Positions 32,218 through 41,807 of a DNA stretch of 49,333 nucleotides are shown piece by piece. The notes under the pieces are model-generated. The model saw only the letters and a list, made by a program, of their open reading frames with translations. It was not told where the DNA came from and made no database searches. The number at the start of each line of letters is the position of its first letter. Within the stretch, counting starts at the first letter, position 1. Origin of the DNA: Nemertoderma westbladi (Eukaryota > Xenacoelomorpha > Nemertodermatida > Nemertodermatidae); NCBI GenBank assembly GCA_032718475.1, contig JAUCBJ010002424.1, forward strand, positions 1 to 49,333, given 5' to 3'. The position numbers and the translations under genes were made by a program.

Positions 32218-33157
32218 CAGCATACGAAACTAAAAAGAGTGTCCAAAATTAGAAGACCACCAGCATACGAAACTAAAATTAGTGTCCAAATTAGAAGACC
32301 ACCAGCATACGAAACTAGAATTAGTGTCCAAAATTAGAAGACCACCAGCATACGAAACTAGACTTAGTGTCCAAAATTAGAAGACCACCAGCATACGAAA
32401 TTAAATTTACGGTCCAAAATTAGAAGACCACAAGCATACGAAACTGAGAGCCGTATACAAAATTAGAAAACCACCAGCATACGAAACTAAATTCGAAATT
32501 CGAAGTATCCAAAATTAGAAGACCACAAGCATACGAAACTAAATTTACTGTCCAAAATTAGAAGACCACAAGCATACGAAACTAAAATTAGTGTCCAAAA
32601 TTAGAAGACCACCAGCATACGAAGCTAAAACCAGTGTCCAAAATTAGAAGACCACCAGCATAAGAAACTAAATTTAGTGTCCAAAATTAGAAGACCACCA
32701 GCATACGAAACTAAAAACCGTATTCAAAATTAGAAAAGCAGCATACGAAACTAAATTTACTGTCCAAAATTAGAAGACCACCAGCATACGAAACTAAAGT
32801 TACTGTCCAAAATTAGAAGACCACAAGCATACGAAACTAAATTTACTGTCCAAAATTAGAAAACTACCAGCAGACGAAACTAAAAACCGTATTCAAAATT
32901 AGAAAAGCAGTATACGAAACTAAATTTACTGTCCAAAATTAGAAGACCACCAGCATACGAAACTAAATTTACTGTCCAAAATTAGAAGACCACCAGCATA
33001 CGAAACTAAATTTACTATCCAAAATTAGAAAACCACCAGCATACGAAACTAAATATCCTGTCCAAAATTAGAAAACCATCAGCATACGAAACTAAATTTA
33101 CTGTCCAAAATTAGAAGACCACCAGCATACGAAACTAAAGTCAGCGTCCAAAATTAA
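32218..33157. repeat. 43-bp minisatellite, about 22 copies
   Basis: Unit GCATACGAAACTAAATTTAC, TGTCCAAAATTAGAAGACCACCA. Copies are moderately diverged (CCACAAGC, TAAAAACCGTATTC and shorter variants lacking ACCACC at about 32733 and 32904). The array begins about 60 bp after the last candidate ARAP polyadenylation signal. Confidence 0.93.
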
Positions 33158-36100
33158 CACATCAGGGAAAGGATCAGAATAAACTATAACAATGCGATGT
33201 GTAACAAATGGTGATTTGGCTAATTTTATTTATACTGTATTTTCGAATAAAATTACATATATCAAATCAGTGTACACTCGATAATATTCTAATTTCTATT
33301 ATATTTCACTAAAACTATTATATTTCACTAAAGTTAACTTTTATTCCAGTAAAAGTCATTAAGATTTGTAGAACTCGATGAGGGGGGGGGGGGGGGGGGG
33401 GGTGGTATAATAAGGGGAATCAGCGGATGTCGTCTGCTCTAATATCTTCTCTATTCTAAAGCAATAAACTATATTCAAGAACACAGGTTACAATACCTTG
33501 CAGCCTATTAGCCGAAAGCTATTTCAAGTAAAGCATCAGTATATCTATTTATTAAACAGTAAAACAGTTAATAAAGTATGCTTTATTAAACAGTTAATAA
33601 AGTATGCTGTATTAACCGCCCGTCCCGGGATATCTAATTTACTGAGCATGCACAGTTTGCTGGGAACGGGAAGTTAATTTATTTATTTTCTGTAAAATAT
33701 TACATTAAATGTAATATTTTTTAATATTTGTAATATTTTATTTTTCTCGATAAAGTGTAGTGTCATTGTTATATAACGCACCACGAGATCATTTCACACG
33801 TGGCGAATATCAATAGAAAGCGGAGAGTCTGCGCATCTTTTGACTCTACAATTAATTAAATTCATGGTGATAAACATTGTTAAAATTAATCAATTCACAA
33901 TTATATACTGACCTGACCGGTATGCAAGTAGTAGGCCTACTGAACCACTAAGCCCTATCCACCTATTCCATTTCTGAATCAGAGTATTGAGGATTGCTGT
34001 ATTGCAGCTTGAGTTCATTAAGTTAAAATGTGTACAGGTCAGCAGTAGTGTATGAGTGGTACAGCGGTTTGTTTACTCAACTTAATGAACTTAAGTAACA
34101 GTACACCAATAGGCCTACTCCGATACTGCAATGCAGTAGGTGGCTAGGAGGGCTGAGTTGGTGAATGCTTGCATTCGGAGTTAGGCAATCTACCAAGTTT
34201 GCAAAATTTTATCAATGTTCATGATCATGAATTTAAGTAATTGTAGTGTTAAAAGACGCCCAAGACGCTCCGCTTTCAATTGATATAAGCCACATGTGAA
34301 ATGATTGAGATTAAATGTGTATTTGAATGGATCTAAAATCACCCTCCATAGAAACCTATATAAGAATTTATCTGAGAACTGCGTGACGTATGCAGCAGCC
34401 AATCACAGCCGATTTTCAAAATTTGCTTCCCGGGCTTACTTCAACCCGCCAATTCGACCGTTTCCACGTGTTTTTACAAAAATCCCCCTCGCCACTCGAT
34501 TTAGGGCACCTTGTTACCCCTTATTCGATTGTTTCTAGCCCAACAATTTTTTCGCGCACCAACCCTATTGTTAAAATTATATTTGTTTTAATAATTATTA
34601 TATTTGTATGATACCGACACATTTGAAAAGTAAAAAAATTAGACAAGCAAAATGTCATCTACTGAAGTATATTTCATCTAATAAAAAAGCAAACCTTGTT
34701 TGACTATAATTCATAAAAAAAATGTAGCAATAATTAATGATAGCTACCTAAATTATCTGCGATAATTTAATGATAATATTTCCCCCCTGTAAATTTAAAG
34801 TTTATTTACCACTACTGCGCCATAGGGGGGTAATTAGGTAAATTTTTAACTATGCCGAAAGTTTTATTAGTAGAGCAGTTGTGAAACTACACGTTCCCGC
34901 ATGGTATCGAAACGTGACATTTATATTGGTGTCATTCATTCTATAAATCAATCAACTCAACAAATCAATCAACCCAATTAATCAATCAACCCAATTAATC
35001 AATCAACCCAATCAATCTATCAACCCAATCAATCAATCATTCATTTAGTTCTCAATGGCTTTCTAACGTGTTCTTTTCCACGCTGTGTTATTTTTGGGAC
35101 CTGATTATATCTTGGTTTTTATTTCGGTTAATATTTGCCAGTTTTATTATTTTGAAACTATTTCTTTTGTTGTCACGATTTTAATTATGTATCCGGAACG
35201 TTGTTTATTCAGAACTACATTGAAAAAATTAATAATCAACAAAATCTGAATGCTATTTTACTGTATTCTGAATGTTATCAGAATGTAAGTAATGTACTAT
35301 TTTAAAAAAATGTGTTATAGTTTACAATTAACAGTTAGGCGCAATGTGATGTCTCAGTATCCTATTGTACGGCTTTGGAACCAGAAGTAAGAAATGTATC
35401 TAAAACTCCAATTAATAATGATAATAAATTAATTTATTTTGTTGTATAATCACGTTTTCTACCATATATCATTCACTATGTATGTATGTATGTTCTATAA
35501 TATGTCGAAATGTTTGTAAATTTAAAATGTTATCAAGAAGTTCAATTCTATTATTGAAGGATGACTTTCATTTTATAATAATAATATCGATTTATTGGGA
35601 TTCCCTTATTGGTAGTAACGCCAGTATTACCAAGTAGCAGACGGAACTGGAACTGTTGCAATATTAATACATTTATTAACAACGAGCCAGGCCAGGGCGT
35701 AAGTCGTTGTGGGTATAAACTTATTTATTGCATGGAAGTGAAATAAAATAGCTTTATATCCCTTGTAACTCATTGATGTGTAATCTCGCAAGTTCATTTG
35801 CCAAATTCTACATCTTGGGTCGTTAAACAATAATTTTATTTCCATGATATTTTTAACTACAAATTTCTCATCATGTTTTTCACGTTATGCGTTTCGAAAT
35901 GTTACAATAATTGTGGAATGTAATTGAATACAAACTTGCTGCTGGAACTAACTGTAGGGTTGTTAGTGAAAACACGGGCGAAATCGCATAAACGTCCGCG
36001 TCTGATAACTCATGAACTGTCTCCTCCTTGAATGGCTCACTATCAACCTGAATCATGTTTTCAAATTTTAATTAAACCAATTTTTTATTAAACCAAAATA

Positions 36101-36621
36101 TTTCCTTCGAAAAAACATATCTCACCTCATCTCGAATTCCATGTCCAATGATCTACCAAGTTAGCAAAAGCGTCATGTACTGTACTAAGTCAGAAAAAGA
36201 GCCATTATGTGCCAAGTGCGCGAGAGCAAAGTGGACACCCAAAGTGGAGTGTTTAACAACAACAAGGACTTCTCGCTAGAAAGGTCTCGCTACTCGGACC
36301 TAATACAGTAATACCACGAGAATCAGTATCGTACCACTATCTCAATTCCACGAAACGAACCGAATCCGGAGTGGTACTGTTAGCGGTAATTGTATAGCCG
36401 TTATTGGCCTAGATGAATTATTAATAATTATTATGTAATACTTGCGTCGACGTCAAGTTATAGTCAATTTCTATGTTGAATTTCAATGTGAAGTTATGCT
36501 AGCAATAATTTAATTATTTTGGCCTATCGGCATGTTGTAAATCAAAAAGTTATTAGTTTTAAACAAAATCGCAATGTTTCAACTTTGGAATAAATAAAGT
36601 AAATGACAATAAAATAGGCCT
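33158..36621. other. Non-coding region with small repeats
   Basis: No supported gene in 3.4 kb. It holds: the motif GGGAAAGGATCAG at 33165; a G-tract of 21 at 33382-33402; a duplicated TAAACAGTTAATAAAGTATG at 33570-33610; an imperfect inverted repeat at 33939-34160 built around TTCATTAAGTT and CTTAATGAACTT; a CCAAT box (AGCCAATCA) at about 34397 and an E-box CACGTG at about 34466 in a GC-richer patch; and a CAATCAACC-type simple repeat at 34944-35043. Confidence 0.45.
33350..33402. mobile_element. Solo end of the C/G-tract foldback family
   Basis: CATTAAGATTTGTAGAA followed within 9 bp by 21 G. The right arm of the element at 38911-39805 has the same 17 bases followed by its own G-tract (39703-39746). 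It is therefore probably a relic of the same family. Confidence 0.55.
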
Positions 36622-37521
36622 ATATACACAATAACCCTTAATACAAGAACCATTTTTAGGGGGTCGGAGACCCCACCCCCCTATTTTTTTTCAAATTTCA
36701 ATAAAATGCTAAGAAATTTGGTATGATGATAGATCGACACCTTTTCTTACTGGTGGCCTGGCCGGATTTTTTAATTTATGAGCTATTTCGATACAACAGG
36801 CCGTTAAAAATCGTCTATTTCGCAATATTTAGCCACCTCCGTCGGCATTATTTTTCGTCTTTGGAATGAGATCTAGATATCATTAGATCCACCTTCATCT
36901 GCAGATTCCGATTCCGAATCTGAAACTCGTTGTAAATTTCACAAAGAACTTCCGTAGATATTATCCAAATACTAAGGTGTAAATTTTGTCACGTAAATCG
37001 CTATAATTCTAATGTTTTTTTTACTAAATTCTAGAATATTAATTATGGGTGATGAAAAAACAAGATGGAGAGTTTTAAACGCTCAGCTTAATAATAACTA
37101 ATATTCTAGAATAAAGACAACAAAACATCAGAATTGTAGCGATTTACGTTTCTAAATTTACACATTAGTATTTTGATAATATCTTAACCAATTTTTGGTT
37201 AAACTTAAAATGGTTTTCAGATTTGGAATCTACAGACGAAGGCGCTTCGAATGATATCTAGATTACATTTCAAAGACGTAAAATAAAGTCTACGGAGGTC
37301 GTTAAACATTGCTAAATAGACATTTTTTAAGGACTTGTATGGAAATAACTGAGAAATTGGAAAATCCGGCCAGGCCACCACTAAAGAAAAGGTGTCGATC
37401 TATCATCATACCAAATTTCGTAGCATTTTATTGCAATTTGAAAAAAATTATGGGGGGGGGGGGGGGGGGGGGGCTCCGACTCCCCTAAAAATGGTTGTTG
37501 TATTAAGGGTTATAGTGTATA
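36622..37521. mobile_element. Foldback element A: about 900 bp, long imperfect hairpin with G-tract
   Basis: The left arm (36622 to about 37045) is the imperfect reverse complement of the right arm (about 37090-37521). The matched ends are ATAACCCTTAATACAA and TTGTATTAAGGGTTAT. Each arm has an outer segment of about 45-50 bp, then a C-rich (left) or G22 (right, 37452-37473) tract, then an AT-rich inner arm. The spacer is about 45 bp. No coding capacity. A transcript through it would fold into a roughly 400-bp duplex. It lies about 100 bp beyond the stop of the EHD-type gene, likely in its 3' untranslated region. Confidence 0.85.
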
Positions 37522-37618
37522 TTTATGTTTTTAATTAATAAACACATTAAATGAATATTTAGACCACGACTATGTGACACGACGTGTAATCATTATATGT
37601 TCTAGAACTTGGATTTAG

Positions 37619-37786
37619 TTATACTATTTTGCTGTTCTCTTTCTGTGACTGTTTTTCCTGTACACCCGTGAGTGTTTTTTCATTAGCTAAATTTCCAGGC
37701 GGAATCATATGGTTGGGTAATTCAGAAGTAAGCTCAACTCCCTCAAATTTCATATCCGTGATATACATGGCAAGCGAGAAGTCTTC
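37619..37786 (-). CDS. EHD-type EH-domain protein, last coding exon
   Basis: The exon starts after a good acceptor (TTTTTGGACACAG, AG at 37788-37787) and has 55 codons plus TAA. It encodes EDFSLAMYITDMKFEGVELT, then a SELPNHMIPP stretch, which aligns with the end of the C-terminal EH domain of EHD proteins (EEFALA...KLEG.ELP..LPPHLVPP). A 25-residue polar tail (Lys, Gln, Glu, Asn) follows, longer than the short basic tail of vertebrate EHDs. The frame joins phase 0 to the exon at 37916-38005 across a 129-bp intron. EHDs are dynamin-like ATPases that remodel endocytic membranes; the EH domain binds NPF motifs. Confidence 0.8.
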   Translation of the reverse strand, partial: EDFSLAMYITDMKFEGVELTSELPNHMIPPGNLANEKTLTGVQEKQSQKENSKIV

Positions 37787-37915
37787 CTGTGTCCAAAAAC
37801 AATTAATATGTTTCAGTTAAATAGTAAGTAATATTATCCGAATAAGAAGTACTTTTTCACTAATATAAATTGACTGAAATGAAACTAAAATAATCGTATA
37901 ATTGTGTTAACACAC

Positions 37916-38005
37916 CTTATTTAGGAAGTTATCTTTATCATAATCAGCTAACTTCCATAAACCATGTCCTGGAATACACCATGACCCGTAATACAGTGTC
38001 ATTTT
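37916..38005 (-). CDS. EHD-type protein, penultimate exon; first half derived from a foldback element
   Basis: 30 codons between an acceptor (GTGTCAGCAG, 38006-38007) and a donor (AAG followed by GTGTGT at 37915). The downstream 15 codons encode LWKLADYDKDNFLNK, the EF-hand part of the EH domain. The upstream codons (KMTLYYGSW...) lie in the terminal repeat of the foldback element at 37974-39805 and are not EHD sequence. The EF loop is D-x-D-x-D with Asn replacing the usual Gly at position 6 and Asp instead of Glu at position 12. Whether this exon is used as drawn is inference from splice signals and phase. Confidence 0.6.
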
Positions 38006-38912
38006 CTGCTGACACGGACCCCCCCCCCCCCCCCCCCCCAAATTTTTCTTCAAATCTTTATCATATTGCTTGAAATTTGAAACACAACTACTGTAGTTCA
38101 ACTCACCGTGGTTGTTACCATGAAGCCGGAATTTTCTATTTCGCCTTTAAATTTTATTTATAAGCGTTTTAAAAAAGTGTCTTTTGCTAAATCGCACCCT
38201 CTGTATCATTGCCATTCTTCACATTAGTCGTAATTTTTTCACATCAATAGAAAGCTTGCGTTGAAAGGATTCCAAATATCTAGCAATAACTGAATTTCAT
38301 TGAGAAACAGCTGAGAAATAGGCGTTCAAAGATTGCAAGAATTATTGTTCGCTGCAAGCCATTTATTCTATTTAATAAATACACAAAATTCTAGAACGTG
38401 TTATTTATTTTATGAGTTGGTTGGCAATAGCGGTATGCCTATACAATATCTATATTGCGTAGCTAATCATACATAAACATGTGACAATATCCTAATTTTT
38501 TATTAAAAATAAAAAAAAAATCATACATAAACAAAATGTTCCAGAATATTGTGTATTTATTAAATAGAATAAATGGCCTGCAGTGAACAATAACTCTTGC
38601 AATCTTTGAACGCATATCTCAGCTGTTTCTCAACGAAATTTAGACATTGTTACATATTTGGAATCCTTGCAACGCAAGCTTTCTATTGATGTGAAAAAAT
38701 TACGACTAAAGTGAAGAATGGCAATGATACAGAGGGTGCGATTTCGCAAAAGACACTTTTTTAAAACGCTTATAAATAAAATTTAAAGGCGAAATAGAAA
38801 ATTCCGGTTTCATGGTAACAACCACGGTGAGTTGAACTAGTTGTGTTTCAAATTTCAAGCAATATGATAAAGATTTTAAGAAAAATTTGGGGGGGGGGGG
38901 ATCCGTGTCATC

Positions 38913-38943
<31 letters not shown>

Positions 38944-39805
38944 ATAAAAATGTTTCTACAAAACGCAATGAGATTGCATGAAATTTGAAACAGAGTTAGT
39001 TTCATCTCCCTCCTCCTCCGTGGGTGAACCAGACTTTTTATTTTCGCTTTCAATCTTTAGCTACAAGTGTTTAAAAAAAAGGTGTCGATATTGTACTGTA
39101 CCACCAGTCGTACTGCAGTTATTCTTCAACATTATAGTGATGTTGGTACTAGTGGAAAGCTGGCCGATTTCAAATATGTAAAAATATTTGAATTTGGTTG
39201 GGAAACAACTGAGATATGGGTATTCGAATTGCATGTATATTCTTCCGCTGTTTTTTCTATATAATAATTAAACAATGTTCTAGGATATTTTGCTTATGTA
39301 GGAATATCCAATGGATTTTCCATATCCATATACTAGTATTATCATGTAGGCATTGCATTGTTGCCAAGCTACTTATGAGATAAACTAAATGTTCCAGAAT
39401 GTTATGCATTTATTAAATGCAGCCGAAGCAAATACATGCAACTTTCGAATGCCCATATCTGAACTATTTCTCAACCAAATTCAAATATTTTTATATATTT
39501 GGAATCCTTGTACGGTCAGCTTTCTACTAGTACCAAATCACTATGATGTTGAAGAATAATTGCAGTACGACTGGTGCAATATCGACGGAGACCCTTTTTT
39601 TAAACGCTTGTACCTAAAGAACGAACGCAAAAATAAAAATTCTGGCTCACCCACTAAGGAGGAGTGAGGTGAAACTATCTCTGTTTCAAATTTCATGCAA
39701 TCTCATTAAGATTTGTAGAAAAATGTAGGGCGGGGGGGGGGGGGGGTGCGTGGGGGAGGGGGCATATACCTGAGAAACGACCCTATATACCGGGGCATGG
39801 TGTAT
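37974..39805. mobile_element. Composite foldback element B+C inserted in the EH-domain coding sequence
   Basis: Outer ends ATACACCATG (37974) and its reverse complement CATGGTGTAT (39805), with related sequence for about 45 bp inside each end. Inside are two back-to-back hairpins. B (38010-38910) has arms of about 390 bp bounded by C21 at 38019-38039 and G12 at 38889-38900. C (38911-39760) has arms of about 345 bp bounded by C20 at 38914-38933 and G15 at 39732-39746. B and C share inner-arm sequence (TTGAAATTTGAAACA versus CATGAAATTTGAAACA), so they are one family. Flanking EHD sequence CCAGGA-N2-TG-N-T-N-TAT appears on both sides, 12 of 16 matching, as an aged target duplication would. Confidence 0.75.
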
Positions 39806-39864
39806 GCGAGATAGAACAGATCCTGGCAGCTTCGACTTTATTAACTCTGTCCGAGCAACACAAC
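39770..39864 (-). CDS. EHD-type protein, upstream part of the EH-domain exon
   Basis: After an acceptor (TTTAATAATTCAG, 39865), the exon encodes CVARTELIKSKLPGSVLSRI. This aligns with the EH-domain start of EHD proteins, which continues KSKLP..VLGKI-WKLAD. Exactly where WKLAD is expected, the sequence enters the right terminal repeat of the foldback element (CACCATG...). A good donor, CAG followed by GTATATG (39769), occurs 37 bases into the element and in the same phase as the acceptor at 38006. No further EHD exon (the G domain) is seen upstream; it may lie beyond the BEL insertion and the window, or be lost. Confidence 0.7.
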
Positions 39865-40024
39865 CTGAATTATTAAAGTAGAAGCTTGAAAATCCAATAA
39901 TAAATTGTATTGTATTGTATTTTATTTATTAATCAAGCACGTTAAGTAAAAACCTTACCGGTAGGTATGTCAGTGCCAAAGTATGTAAAAAAACTAAAAA
40001 GCAACAAGACCTAGACGTTGCATG

Positions 40025-40319
40025 CAATCAGTCATCAGCTGACGGCAGCCAGCTGATCGGTAGGTTTCGCCCCTCAACTGAAGGCATTCTCAGGAGGCCA
40101 AGCCAGGAAATTGAGAGAGAGATTCCCAAAGGGAGACGGAACAGGTAACGAAATGAAGATCTGTCTGTAGGCCTACTGTAACTAACCACTAACCACTTTC
40201 GTTACCTGTTCCGTCCCACTTTGGGAATCTCTCTCTACATTCCCTGGCTTGGTCTCCTGAGATTGCCTTCAGTTGCGGGGCGAAACCTCAGCTGGCTGCC
40301 GTCAGCTGATCAGTGATTG
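40025..40319. mobile_element. Foldback MITE, about 125-bp arms
   Basis: The left arm 40025-40156 (CAATCAGTCATCAGCTGACG...) is a near-perfect reverse complement of 40197-40319 (...CGTCAGCTGATCAGTGATTG). The loop of about 40 bp contains TAGGCCTACTG. No coding capacity. Its right end abuts the probable LTR start at 40320. Confidence 0.82.
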
Positions 40320-40920
40320 TGACAGGATCCAGGAGTTGGCAGTCTGAACCCCGACCGGTGTGTTGTTTGGGCTATACGCGTCGCCGCGTCCGTAGGCTGC
40401 TGAAAGGCTGATGTCTGAATATTAAGGCCGAAGGCCGTTTGAATAACTGAGTTTTTAGTGCCATGTTGTTGTAATGTCAGATCGCAATAATAGCACAGTC
40501 AGAATATAATAGCACGGTAATGACGACGGTTAAAAACCGTTCCGGTCTCACAACTCTACAGATACCAACTGAATCAGAATCAATAAATACAACGGTTATA
40601 TCACTAACACATATTAGTTGCTCCTACTGTTCTAAGCGGCCTGGCCAATGGATGCGTTCCAATCACCTGTTTTCCCCTCCCATCATTGGCTAACCTTATT
40701 CCATCTCGCCACTCCCTGTTGCCACTGTCCCCAATTGCAAGCCCCTTTGTCCCCTGAGATGGCTTATGGCCTCTCAACTCTATACGTGGCTGGCAGTGTG
40801 TGTTGCCTGAGTTGGTTATTAGGTGGCATTATATTAGTAATGTCACCTTCCCAACTATAATTGGTAAAAAGCCACTTCGCCCATTTTCCGCTGGGTAGTG
40901 CAGGGAATTGAATCCTTACA
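40320..40920 (-). repeat. Probable 3' LTR of the BEL/Pao-type element
   Basis: The segment starts TG and ends CA on the plus strand (TGACAGGATCC...CCTTACA). It is directly preceded, in element sense, by a polypurine tract of nine G plus AG (40931-40921). Its length of 601 bp suits an LTR. The partner LTR would be beyond the right edge, so identity between LTRs cannot be checked. Confidence 0.45.
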
Positions 40921-40931
40921 CTCCCCCCCCC

Positions 40932-41807
40932 ATGCTATCTTCCCGGTGAGAAGATAGCATCAACCTCAAGTGCGCTTCAATTCCGCTGGAACCCAATCTA
41001 TATTTGGATGTGGGGTGGAATTTTCTTCTCGGGGTCAGCTTTCCAGGCTGGCCCCCCTGGGTCTGTTTTCACTACCCATCCTCGGTAGATCTGCGAGCTA
41101 AGCTGTACCAAGGCATCTGGCGTCTCTGTTTTAGACGACCGCCCTCACTCCTCACACAATTTTATCTTTCGGACTTTGTTGTCCCTTCCTCTCTCACTAG
41201 TCCCTTAGGACTCATCCCCCTCCATGCTCGCTCCCCATGCTTGAGCCTCGCACCCTTTTACTTCCACATACCCTAACACCTCCTCCCCATACTCCTCCCA
41301 TACTCAAACCATCTTCGCTGTCACTCTTCCCACTCTTATCGGGTCTCACGCAAGTGTGCACCATGTCAGTGAGATCCGTCATTGTCCCATTCTCTTGTTT
41401 TTTGTCAGTTAATCCCCAGTCCCAGTAGCTAATTGGAAAAGGTTATATCTAACTATAGTACGTATATTATACTTTCTCTAATATTGATTGATTACCTACT
41501 TACATACAAATTGTACTTGGTTAATTACACTTAGGAATTATTGTACTGGTTTGTCCATGCGGTGCCTTCCAGGCACATTGACATCGCCTGTAATCGGCTC
41601 CTAGAGTTCTATATTGCTCCTCCCATACCCTGCGGGAACCATCTAAGTTCCTTACCCCTATCGTCGTTCTGCCTGTGTCACTTCCTCCCTTCCTGTTTAC
41701 CCTTGAGGCTACTCATCCTCGCTGATACCGTCTTACCAAGCCCCGTTGTTGGTTCTTTGGGCACGGGTGTTATTAACTCACGGTATCGCTTTGCAAGGTG
41801 GTCCCAC
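40932..41807 (-). other. Non-coding 3' part of the BEL-type element
   Basis: C-rich on the plus strand (CTCCC, CCTCCCC). It contains a short hairpin GATGCTATCTTC and GAAGATAGCATC at 40932-40960. Plus-strand frames here lack domains and have the composition of antisense noise. Confidence 0.4.

Noticed and set aside
37629-37820. Plus-strand 63-codon frame
   Set aside because: It is antisense to the last EHD exon, which has a recognisable EH-domain product and splice signals.
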